Below the pieces are notes generated by a model. It ran no database searches. It saw only the letters and a list, made by a program, of their open reading frames with translations, and was not told where the DNA came from. From NCBI GenBank assembly GCA_036399695.1, contig DASWMP010000238.1, positions 1-17,759 on the forward strand: 17,759 bases of DNA, written 5' to 3'. Shown one piece after another: positions 7,121 through 13,196 of the stretch. Source of the DNA: DASVEE01 sp036399695 (GTDB lineage: Bacteria > Acidobacteriota > Thermoanaerobaculia > Gp7-AA8). Both the position numbers and the translations under genes were made by a program. Each line of letters starts with the position of its first letter. Position 1 is the first letter of the stretch.

Positions 7121-7362
7121 GGAGGGTGTCTCAAAACGGTGCGCCTCGATCTACTCCCTTGGTTCTGCCGTCGATGAACCGGCGCCTGCGGGCGCGGACA
7201 GACAGGAGTGTCTGTCCCACATTGAGATTCCGCCGAATATCGGGCACCCGCGGGCACGCTGGCATTCAATGTGGGACAGACACTCTTGTCTGTCTGCGCC
7301 CACAGGCGCCGGGTTCTAATCAGGCCATCAGAGTGTGTGCGCTCCGTTTTGAGACACCCTCC
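7121..7362 (+). mobile_element. MITE-like element, copy A
   Basis: A 242-bp non-coding element with 19-bp perfect terminal inverted repeats, GGAGGGTGTCTCAAAACGG at 7121-7139 and its complement at 7344-7362. The repeat extends outward to 31 bp (7109-7139 with 7344-7374) because the flanks also pair. A second, inner inverted repeat of 29 bp with one mismatch (7197-7225 with 7266-7294) contains two hairpins of the form GACAGACA-N4-TGTCTGTC. No transposase is present, so it would need one in trans. A GGGTGTCTCAAAA-type end is reminiscent of insertion-sequence termini, but I cannot name the family. A nearly identical copy lies inverted at 9686-9920. Confidence 0.7.
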
Positions 7363-7406
7363 GAACGCCACCGCTCTGCTACACGTGTACAAGAGCGGTG
7401 GCGTTC
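7363..7406. repeat. TACACGTGTA-loop hairpin, copy 1
   Basis: A 15-bp perfect stem (7363-7377 with 7392-7406) has a 14-nt loop containing the palindrome TACACGTGTA. The constant part of the stem is GCCACCGCTCT/AGAGCGGTGGC. The basal pairs GAAC/GTTC differ from the other two copies yet still pair. Confidence 0.75.
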
Positions 7407-7418
7407 GCCACCGCACTC

Positions 7419-8479
7419 CTAGATTGCCGTCGCGGCACGGTTCGCGATGAGCATGTAGCCGCGGGCCCGGGCATCGCGCGACACCGCGGCCGACGCCGTA
7501 CGATCGCCGGTGAGCTCCGCCAGCGCCACGCGGGCTTCCAGGGCCGGCAGCGCCAACTGTTTCGCGCGCGCTTCGGCGGCGGCGCGGCGGAGCATGGCGG
7601 CCCCGGCGGCACCTCCGATGACACGCGCGTGGGTGATCTCGACCGTCAGGCGGAGGTTCACGTCGCTCGTCTTCGCCGCCAGATTCGCGGCCGTCACGAT
7701 GGCCTGCTCCGCTTCGGCGGACTTGCCGGCGCCGAGCAACGCACGGGCGAGCAACTCCATCGCCGCCGCTTCGCGCTCCTTCACCTGCTGCGCGCGGAAC
7801 TCCGCCGCCACCGTTCGCGCCGCCGCAATCGCCGCGGGCGCGTTTCCTTCCGCGAGCCCCACTGCTGCCACGGCCAGCCGCGAGTCGGCCGTCCCGAGAC
7901 GATCGCCGAACTCCTGGTAGGACGCCAGCGCTTCGCCGTACCGCGCTCGCGCCGCCGCCAGCTTCCCCTCCACGAGCTCCAACTCCGCGAGACCGGCGAT
8001 GGCGTAGGCCAGGGTCTTCTTCCGCCCCAGCTTCCTGGCCATGGCGATGCCTTCTTCGTAGCGCTGCCGCGACTCCGGCAACGCGCCGCGCCAGCGCAGG
8101 ACCTCGGCAGTATTGACGATGGCGTCGAGCTCCGTCGCCTGCTCTCCTGCCGCATGCGCCATGGCCGCCACGGCGGCATACGTCGTCGCCGCTTCGTCGA
8201 GTCTCCCCTGCATCTGCTGCACGGCGCCGATCGTCGTCAGTGCGCCACCCATGACACGTTTGTGATCGATGGACCGCGCCAGCGCCAGCGCTTCCCCGGC
8301 CACACGCTCACTTTCCTCGAAGTCGCCGCGCGTGAAGTAGAGGATGCCGAGGTTGGTCAGCGTCTGCGCCTCGGACGAGCGGTTGCCGAGGCGGCGCTGG
8401 ATCTCGAGTGCGCGAGCGAAGTGCTCCTCCGCCGGCGCCAGTTCCCATGGGTCCGGTGCCGCACCTTCGCAAGGCGCAC
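7419..8479 (-). CDS. TPR-repeat protein, probably 5'-truncated
   Basis: The frame encodes a string of tetratricopeptide repeats from the first residues (AEEHFARALEIQRRLGNRSSEAQTLTNLGILYFTRGDF) to near the end, finishing ARGYMLIANRAATAI. The repeats give a protein-interaction solenoid. The ending resembles the C-terminus of kinase-TPR or regulator-TPR proteins I associate with Acidobacteriota-like genomes; this is recollection. No usable start exists where one is needed. After the TonB gene stop (8480-8482) the frame runs straight into mid-repeat sequence, and the next in-frame ATG/GTG/TTG codon lies about 50 codons into the repeats. The only start upstream is a GTG at 8561, inside the TonB gene, an 82-bp overlap coding nonsense. 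I read this as the surviving 3' part of a larger gene whose 5' part was lost, possibly still translated by coupling. It ends exactly at composite repeat A. Confidence 0.65.
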
Positions 8480-9259
8480 TTACCGCGTCTTGAACTGCAC
8501 GGTCAGCTCGAACTCCGTATCCACCGCGGTGCCGTGCAGCGAGCCCGGCGCGAAGCGCCACTGGCGGAGCGCGGCGAGAACCGCATCATTGAACGGCGGG
8601 TAGGAGCTGGTGACGATCTCCGACTGCCGCACGGCTCCGTTCTTGTCGACGATGCAGCGGATCCGCACGGTCGCGGCCAGTCCGGCGCGGCGCATGATCT
8701 CCGGGTACACCGGCTCGACGCGACGGAGCACGCGCGGCCCCTTCACCTCGCCGGTGACACGGTAGACCTCCGGCTCGGCCGGCTGCTGTGTGGCCGTCGG
8801 TCCCGGAGGGGTGTCGAGCGATCCGACACCGTTCTCCACTCCCCACGGCACGCCCACGGGGCCGGGCTCGGTGCCGGTTCCGGTGCCGGCGCCGGGATCT
8901 GCCGAAACGGTGGCCGCACCGGGATTCGGATCGAGCTGGGGGACGTCATTGGGGACGGTCTGCGGCGCCGTCACCTCGGCGGGCTGCTGCGGAGGCGCGG
9001 CCGCCGGTTTCGGCTCCGGCTTCGGCTCGGGCTTCGCCCCGCCGTTCGGGTTGCCGAGAGGCGGCGGCACGCTGACGGGCATGACCTGCTGGAACATCGC
9101 AAATTGGTCGGGAGCGCCTGTCGGGAACTCGACCGTGGCGATGCTGACCGCAACGGCGCCGATGAGCACTGCCGAGTGAAGGGCGAGCGATACTGTGAGG
9201 AGGCTGACGCGGCCTTTCACCGCAACTGCCTGGGCCTGAACGACGGAAGTCTCGAACAT
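8480..9259 (-). CDS. TonB-family energy transducer protein
   Basis: A 259-aa protein with the three parts of a TonB protein. The N-terminal transmembrane helix is at about residues 20-43 (LLTVSLALHSAVLIGAVAVS). A long Pro/Gly/Glu-rich periplasmic spacer follows, with KPEPKPEPKP near residues 77-86 and a GTGTGTEPGP stretch. The C-terminal TonB domain covers the last 85 or so residues (RRVEPVYPEIMRRAGLAATV ... WRFAPGSLHGTAV). TonB transmits proton-motive energy from ExbB/ExbD to outer-membrane receptors; some family members serve other envelope tasks. The frame is open to an ATG at 9283, but AAGGAG stands six bases before ATG 9259 (MFETSVVQ), so I use that. No exbB, exbD or receptor gene is nearby, so its partner is unknown. 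It is divergent from the emfourin-like gene, with 95 nt between starts. Confidence 0.88.
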   Translation of the reverse strand: MFETSVVQAQAVAVKGRVSLLTVSLALHSAVLIGAVAVSIATVEFPTGAPDQFAMFQQVMPVSVPPPLGNPNGGAKPEPKPEPKPAAAPPQQPAEVTAPQTVPNDVPQLDPNPGAATVSADPGAGTGTGTEPGPVGVPWGVENGVGSLDTPPGPTATQQPAEPEVYRVTGEVKGPRVLRRVEPVYPEIMRRAGLAATVRIRCIVDKNGAVRQSEIVTSSYPPFNDAVLAALRQWRFAPGSLHGTAVDTEFELTVQFKTR

Positions 9260-9354
9260 GGGCGGCTCCTTCTTCTTATGCATCGTTCGATGCGTGAAGG
9301 AGGAAACACGAAACCGCCGCGTGGAAACGAACAGTGAACAAGGAGAACCCCTCG

Positions 9355-9618
9355 ATGCGCCTGACCATCACCACCGACGGCGGCTTCACCGGCCGCGGCA
9401 TCGGTAGCGTCACGATCGACGATCCCGAATCGCGCGAGGAGTTGCGCGAGGCGCTGGCCAACGCGCGGCCCGAAACATGGCAGCCGGAGTACGCGGCCGG
9501 CGGCGCCGATCTGGTGCGCTACACGCTGACGCTGGATGGAGTGAGCGTGACGTGGGTGGAGACCGCGGTCATCCCGGATGATCTGCGGCGGTTGTTCACG
9601 GCCGCGTGGCGCAGGTAG
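9355..9618 (+). CDS. Emfourin-like small protein (possible M4-protease inhibitor)
   Basis: An 87-aa protein resembling emfourin, the small inhibitor of protealysin-type M4 metalloproteases. It has the expected order: N-terminal strand MRLTITTDGGFTGRGIGSV with the GGF-G turn, a helix in the middle (SREELREALANARPETW), the GGADLVRYTLTLDG strand pair, and the C-terminal TAVIPDDLRRLFTAAW helix. The family match is from memory of the pattern. ATG 9355 has AAGGAG at 9340-9345, a better start than GTG 9334. Emfourin genes often sit beside an M4 protease gene; none is in the window. No signal peptide is seen, so it should be cytoplasmic. Copy B of the composite repeat starts 6 nt after the stop. Confidence 0.6.
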   Translation: MRLTITTDGGFTGRGIGSVTIDDPESREELREALANARPETWQPEYAAGGADLVRYTLTLDGVSVTWVETAVIPDDLRRLFTAAWRR

Positions 9619-9623
9619 GCCAT

Positions 9624-9685
9624 CTCGGAGTGCGGTGGCGCACGCCACCGCTCTGGTACACGTGTAGAAGAGCGGTGGCGTGCGC
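9624..9685. repeat. Host palindrome left part with TACACGTGTA-loop hairpin, copy 2
   Basis: It begins CTCGGAGTGCGGTGGCG. A 16-bp perfect stem (9639-9654 with 9669-9684) encloses a 14-nt loop with TACACGTGTA at 9657-9666. Basal pairs are CGCAC/GTGCG here against GAAC/GTTC in copy 1. A competing tight hairpin, GCGGTGGCG-CA-CGCCACCGC at 9632-9651, uses part of the same bases. Confidence 0.7.
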
Positions 9686-9920
9686 AGGGTGTCTCAAAAC
9701 GGAGCGCACACACTCTGATGGCCTGATTAGAAACCGGCGCCTGCGGCGCAGACAGACAAGAGTGTCTGTCCCACATTGAATGCCAGCGTGCCCGCGGGTG
9801 CCCGATATTCGGCGGAATCTGAATGTGGGACAGACACTCCTGTCTGTCCGCGACTGCAGGCGCCGGTTCATCGACGGCAGAACCAAGGGAGTAGATCGAG
9901 GCGCACGTTTGAGACACCCT
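9686..9920 (-). mobile_element. MITE-like element, copy B (inverted relative to copy A)
   Basis: About 235 bp that match 7121-7362 in reverse orientation, with roughly half a dozen substitutions and three single-base gaps by hand comparison, about 96% identity. The ends are AGGGTGTCTCAAAACGG (9686-9702) and a slightly decayed CGTTTGAGACACCCT (9906-9920). The inner hairpins GACAGACA-N4-TGTCTGTC are at 9751-9770 and 9829-9848. It encodes nothing. With copy A it brackets the TPR, TonB and emfourin-like genes. Confidence 0.7.
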
Positions 9921-9922
9921 CC

Positions 9923-9983
9923 GAAAGCCACCGCTCTGCTACACGTGTAAAAGAGCGGTGGCTATGCGCCACCGCACTCCGAG
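9923..9983. repeat. Host palindrome right part with TACACGTGTA-loop hairpin, copy 3
   Basis: A 12-bp perfect stem (9926-9937 with 9952-9963) has a 14-nt loop containing TACACGTGTA. The basal pair is A/T, again different from the other copies but still paired. It closes with CGCCACCGCACTCCGAG, the complement of the left outer end at 9624. Confidence 0.7.
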
Positions 9984-10059
9984 ATCAGGCCTTTGCCGTT
10001 AGGTACATCTGCTGCAAATGAATACACTCTCCTCGCCCCTTTTTTCGAGAGGTACTCCG

Positions 10060-10887
10060 ATGACTGTTCGCTCGATTCTCCTCATCACCACGTTCGTGCT
10101 TTCCGCCAGTGTGGCCGCTGCGCAGCCGTGCACGCTCACGGAATCGTCGGACCTTTTTGCTCCCTATGCGTCGCCGGAATCGGCGGGGCGGGCTCAGTGG
10201 AAGGCTTCGTATCGGGTGGCGTACAAGTTGATGCGCGAATGCCCGGACGGCCCTGCCGACGTTGAATCGCGGCGGCTGTTCTTCCGGTACGTCGATCAGC
10301 AGTTCTCGCTCGACTACGCGCGCCTGCAGAAAGTGTGGGCGCAGCAGGGGGAGCCGTTGAGCGAAGCGGGAATGGAGACGGTGCGTTACTTCCGGCAGGA
10401 CCTGCGCACCTATCTCGACAGGATCGTCGACCCCGCGCGTGACGCGGCCTCGGCGCCGGTTCTTCTCCGGCACGCAGGCGGCGCAGCTATCGCGAAGCTC
10501 GGTCCGGCCGTCAAAGGAGACGTGATCGCGATGGCGAAGTCGAACCGGCCTTCGAAGTTCTGGGCTGAGCGGGACGACCAGATCGTCGCTATTCAAGCGA
10601 TCGGTGAATGGCTGGCTTCGATGGAGATCGACACGGCGGCGGAACGCGAGCTGACGTCTGTGCTCGTCGCAACACTCCCGTCACCTGACCACGTTAAAGA
10701 AGGGCGGACGCAGGCGCTCACGCTTGCCACTCTCCATGCGCTCGGCCAGACAAACGATGCGGAGACACAGCGTCAACTGATTGCCTGGGCCAATCAGTAC
10801 GCGCGCGCATACGGCACGAGCAATGACATCGCCACCGCCGCGCGCGACTCAGTGAACGCGATCTCCCGCCGCTTAGCGCAGCCCTGA
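10060..10887 (+). CDS. Secreted protein of unknown function
   Basis: A 275-aa protein I do not recognise. Residues 1-22 form a classical Sec signal peptide (MTVRSILLITTFVLSASVAAA), cut after AAA and before QPC. The mature part is helical and mostly hydrophilic, with FFRYVDQQFSLDYARLQKVW and AQQGEPLSEAGMETVRYFRQ, suggesting an all-alpha periplasmic or exported protein. No catalytic motif or repeat is evident. The single Cys after cleavage and one near residue 60 could form a disulfide. The frame is open to ATG 10018, but ATG 10060 has GAGAGG at 10047-10052 and starts the signal peptide, so it is preferred. Its last 15 bases overlap the end of the convergent sirtuin gene. Confidence 0.75.
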   Translation: MTVRSILLITTFVLSASVAAAQPCTLTESSDLFAPYASPESAGRAQWKASYRVAYKLMRECPDGPADVESRRLFFRYVDQQFSLDYARLQKVWAQQGEPLSEAGMETVRYFRQDLRTYLDRIVDPARDAASAPVLLRHAGGAAIAKLGPAVKGDVIAMAKSNRPSKFWAERDDQIVAIQAIGEWLASMEIDTAAERELTSVLVATLPSPDHVKEGRTQALTLATLHALGQTNDAETQRQLIAWANQYARAYGTSNDIATAARDSVNAISRRLAQP

Positions 10888-11721
10888 GATTTGCTCCGCC
10901 ACTTCGGTGAGCACTTCTCCGCACTTGCGCTCGATCTTGAGCGACGCGAGATCGTCCGCGCGGGTGGGGCCGATGTTGACGATGGCCACCGGGACCTGCC
11001 GTTCCGCGGCGCGTCGCGCGAAGCGGAAGCCGGACCAGACGGTCAGTGAGGAACCAACAACCAGGAGGGCGTCAGCCTCGTCAACGCGACGCATGGAGTA
11101 GGTCACTTTCTCCGGCGGCACGGACTCGCCGAAGAAGACCACCGCCGGCTTCAACACACCGCCGCAACGATCGCAATCAGGGACACGAAAATCGCCGACG
11201 ACCTCACGAGCCACGTCGGCATCGCCGTCGGGCGCGAAGTCGGCCTCGTCCCCACTCAAACGCTCCCACGGCGCCTGCTTCAGCCATTCAGCATTCAGTG
11301 TCGCGAGCCGCTCCTGCACGTCCTCGCGCGGGAACTCGCTTCGACACTCCAGACAGACGACCAACCGGTTGCGCCCATGCAATTGCACCACGGCACGGCT
11401 CCCCGCCTCCTGATGGAGGTCATCCACGTTCTGAGTGATGAGCTGGTGCACCTTGCCGCGCTGCTCGAGCGAAGCCAATGCCCGGTGCGCCGCATTGGGT
11501 CTGGCCGACGCGAACCTCGGCCACCCGCGAAAACTCCTGGCCCAGTAAAACCGCCGCACCTCGGCGCTCCGCACGAACGAGCTGTAGTAGATCGGCTTGT
11601 GCCGCGTCCACGCCCCGCCAGGACTCCGGTAGTCCGGAATCCCCGACTCGGTGCTGCACCCGGCGCCAGTCAGCACCACCAGCCGCCGCGCCCCACCAAT
11701 GAGCTCCACGAGTCCGTCCAC
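10873..11721 (-). CDS. Sir2-family NAD-dependent protein deacylase (sirtuin)
   Basis: A 282-aa sirtuin. It would use NAD+ to remove acetyl or other acyl groups from protein lysines, releasing nicotinamide and O-acyl-ADP-ribose, in the cytoplasm. All hallmarks are seen: GAGCSTESGIPDYRS (residues 19-33), TQNVDDLHQEAG (96-107), catalytic His115 in LHGRN, the zinc site Cys123/Cys126 (CLEC) and Cys183/Cys186 (CDRC), and GSSL (223-226). GAGCSTESGIPDYRS and the long insert between the Cys pairs suggest the class II (SIRT4-like) group. GTG 11721 begins the frame close to the domain start; no clear Shine-Dalgarno precedes it. It is convergent with, and overlaps, the secreted-protein gene, and divergent from the cytochrome. 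Its target is unknown. Confidence 0.93.
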   Translation of the reverse strand: MDGLVELIGGARRLVVLTGAGCSTESGIPDYRSPGGAWTRHKPIYYSSFVRSAEVRRFYWARSFRGWPRFASARPNAAHRALASLEQRGKVHQLITQNVDDLHQEAGSRAVVQLHGRNRLVVCLECRSEFPREDVQERLATLNAEWLKQAPWERLSGDEADFAPDGDADVAREVVGDFRVPDCDRCGGVLKPAVVFFGESVPPEKVTYSMRRVDEADALLVVGSSLTVWSGFRFARRAAERQVPVAIVNIGPTRADDLASLKIERKCGEVLTEVAEQISGLR

Positions 11722-11920
11722 CGCCGCCGCAACGCCTGCGGTATCGCTACGATTTCAGGGGACGACGACCAGGAGCGCCTCCGGCGGGCGCCACGGGCCG
11801 CAGCGCTGGTTGGCCAGGCCGCAGTCGACCCGAGTTATGAACGTGTCGACCGCGACGCGGTGCGCTGAGCCTGAGCCGAGGACGGGCGCCCCGGTCGCGC
11901 CAGAGTGGCGGCAACGACCA

Positions 11921-11949
11921 ACGACAAGATCATCGAAGGATTGTAGAAT
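11921..11949 (+). promoter_or_regulatory. Candidate sigma70-type promoter for the cytochrome gene
   Basis: ACGACA at 11921-11926 and TAGAAT at 11944-11949 are 17 nt apart and match the -35/-10 consensus at 4/6 and 5/6. They lie 29 nt before ATG 11978, in the 256-nt divergent gap between sirtuin and cytochrome. The rest of the gap (11722-11920) shows no repeat. A minus-strand frame there ends at 11755, too weak to call. The promoter is a guess from consensus only. Confidence 0.3.
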
Positions 11950-11977
11950 GACGGCAATTCCAACATCGAGAGGTCCG

Positions 11978-12967
11978 ATGAAAACCCTGCTGAAAATCGT
12001 GGGCGGAGTGCTGCTCGTGGCCATCGCTCTCATTGCCGCCGGAGTGTCCTGGCTGGCGATGCGCAAACCGGCGCAGCGCCCGGCGAGCACCGAGAAGATC
12101 GAGGCCACACCTGCGCGCCTCGCCCGCGGCAAGTATCTCGTCCACCACGTCTCCGACTGCCTCGGCTGTCACTCCGATCACACGCTGGCCTGGGGGCTGC
12201 CGATCAAGCCGGGCAGCGAAGGACAGGGCGGCTTCGACTTCGGTCCGGAGTTCGGCTTCCCGGGCCACGTCGCCGCGCAGAACATCACCTCCGACCCGGA
12301 GACCGGTCTCGGGAAATGGACTGACGGTGAGATCCTCCGCGCGATGCGCGAAGGGATCGACCGCAACGGCGAGGCGCTCTTCCCGATGATGCCGTACGCG
12401 CACCTGCGCACCATGAGTGACGAGGACGCGAAGTCCGTCGTCGCCTATCTGCGCACCCTGAAGCCGATCCGCAATCAGACGCCTGAGAAGTCGATCGACT
12501 TTCCGGTGAAGTACCTGGTGAAGTTCGCCCCGCGGCCGATCGAAGGGCCGGTCACGGCTCCGGATCCGCACGACAGCGTCGCCTACGGCAAGTACCTGGC
12601 GACCATCGGCGGCTGCATCGAGTGCCACACCCCGCACGACGAGAAGAACCAGCTCCTGACGGAGAAGCTCCTGGCCGGCGGCTGGGAGATGCGCGGCCCC
12701 TGGGGACGCAACTTCACGGCGAACCTGACCCCGCACCCAGAGACGTTCGTCGGCCGCGCCACGCGCGAAGAGTTCATCGGCCGCTTCCACGCGTTCGCCG
12801 GCCTCGACGCCTCGAACGCCCCGCAGGTCCCCGCCGGCCGCAACACGGTCATGCCCTGGCTCGCCTACGCCGGCATGTCCGACCAGGACCTCGGCGCGAT
12901 TTACGACTACCTGCGCACTGTAAAGCCGGTGGAGAACAAGGTGGCGACGTTTCCGGATGCGAAGTAG
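11978..12967 (+). CDS. Membrane-anchored di-heme cytochrome c
   Basis: A 329-aa protein with an uncleaved-looking N-terminal helix (about residues 8-28, VGGVLLVAIALIAAGVSWLA) that would anchor it on the periplasmic side. Two heme c attachment sites are visible: CLGCH (61-65) and CIECH (213-217). Each is followed by the usual fold ending in a Met-containing segment (FPMMPYAHLRTMSDED and VMPWLAYAGMSDQD) with likely axial Met ligands and a final helix (VVAYLRTL, IYDYLRTV). Such proteins pass electrons in respiratory chains or serve as cytochrome subunits of membrane dehydrogenases. No partner dehydrogenase is adjacent. ATG 11978 has GAGAGG ending five bases upstream, the same style as the gene at 10060; ATG 11948 is a poorer alternative. 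Confidence 0.88.
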   Translation: MKTLLKIVGGVLLVAIALIAAGVSWLAMRKPAQRPASTEKIEATPARLARGKYLVHHVSDCLGCHSDHTLAWGLPIKPGSEGQGGFDFGPEFGFPGHVAAQNITSDPETGLGKWTDGEILRAMREGIDRNGEALFPMMPYAHLRTMSDEDAKSVVAYLRTLKPIRNQTPEKSIDFPVKYLVKFAPRPIEGPVTAPDPHDSVAYGKYLATIGGCIECHTPHDEKNQLLTEKLLAGGWEMRGPWGRNFTANLTPHPETFVGRATREEFIGRFHAFAGLDASNAPQVPAGRNTVMPWLAYAGMSDQDLGAIYDYLRTVKPVENKVATFPDAK

Positions 12968-12970
12968 CAC

Positions 12971-13123
12971 GTTGTCCGTTGTCCGTTGTCCGTTGTCCGT
13001 GCTGCGCTTTGCGAGGAGCATCGCGCAGCACGGATGATTGCTGACGCGCCATCACGGCAGGATCGGCGCACAGCGCAGCACGGACAACGGACAACGAGCA
13101 ACGGACAACGAGCAACGGACAAC
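12971..13123. repeat. Inverted heptad repeat (GTTGTCC / GGACAAC) with 10-bp core arms
   Basis: Starting 3 nt after the cytochrome stop, GTTGTCC is repeated four times in exact register (12971-12998), followed by GTGCTGCGCT (12999-13008). Its complement AGCGCAGCAC lies at 13072-13081, followed by six 7-nt units (13082-13123): GGACAAC four times and the variant GAGCAAC twice. Together they form inverted arms around a 63-nt interior. The interior carries a further direct copy of GCGCAGCACGGA at 13023-13034. No protein is encoded. A GC-rich CCCGGCCCGGGCCGGGG stretch follows before the ABC ATPase leader. Confidence 0.85.
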
Positions 13124-13196
13124 CCGGCCCGGGCCGGGGCAACCTCCCCCCTCCCTCCCCGTATATCCACCAGCGAATCCCATTCGAGGAGTGTCC

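Larger units (their letters stand above)
7103..7418. repeat. Composite repeat A: palindromic host element interrupted by a MITE
   Basis: The outer ends are CGGAGTGCGGTGGCG at 7103-7117 and its counterpart ending CGCCACCGCACTCC at 7418. Between them is a MITE-like insert (7121-7362) followed by a TACACGTGTA-loop hairpin (7363-7406). Removing the insert would leave a host palindrome of about 75 bp. The composite fills nearly the whole gap between the permease stop (7092) and the TPR stop (7419-7421), both genes ending into it. The gap contains no gene. Confidence 0.75.
9619..10059. other. 441-nt gap holding composite repeat B; no gene
   Basis: 9624-9983 is the second composite repeat, described below: hairpin, MITE-like element, hairpin. 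Frames open through it also appear, inverted, in repeat A and read as low-complexity Arg/Cys-rich sequence, so I call no gene. 9984-10059 is the leader of the next gene. It ends in a pyrimidine-rich stretch and the Shine-Dalgarno GAGAGG at 10047-10052. I see no convincing promoter. Confidence 0.6.

Noticed and set aside
7121..9920. A composite transposon carrying the TPR, TonB and emfourin-like genes
   Set aside because: No transposase, integrase or target duplication around the block is visible; inverted MITE copies alone do not establish a mobile unit.
7107..9931. Open frames of 70-130 codons inside the composite repeats A and B
   Set aside because: They appear in both copies only because the DNA is repeated, lack ribosome sites, and read as low-complexity Arg/Cys/Pro sequence.
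12971..13123. A CRISPR array
   Set aside because: The repeats are 7 bp and contiguous, with no unique spacers and no cas genes nearby.
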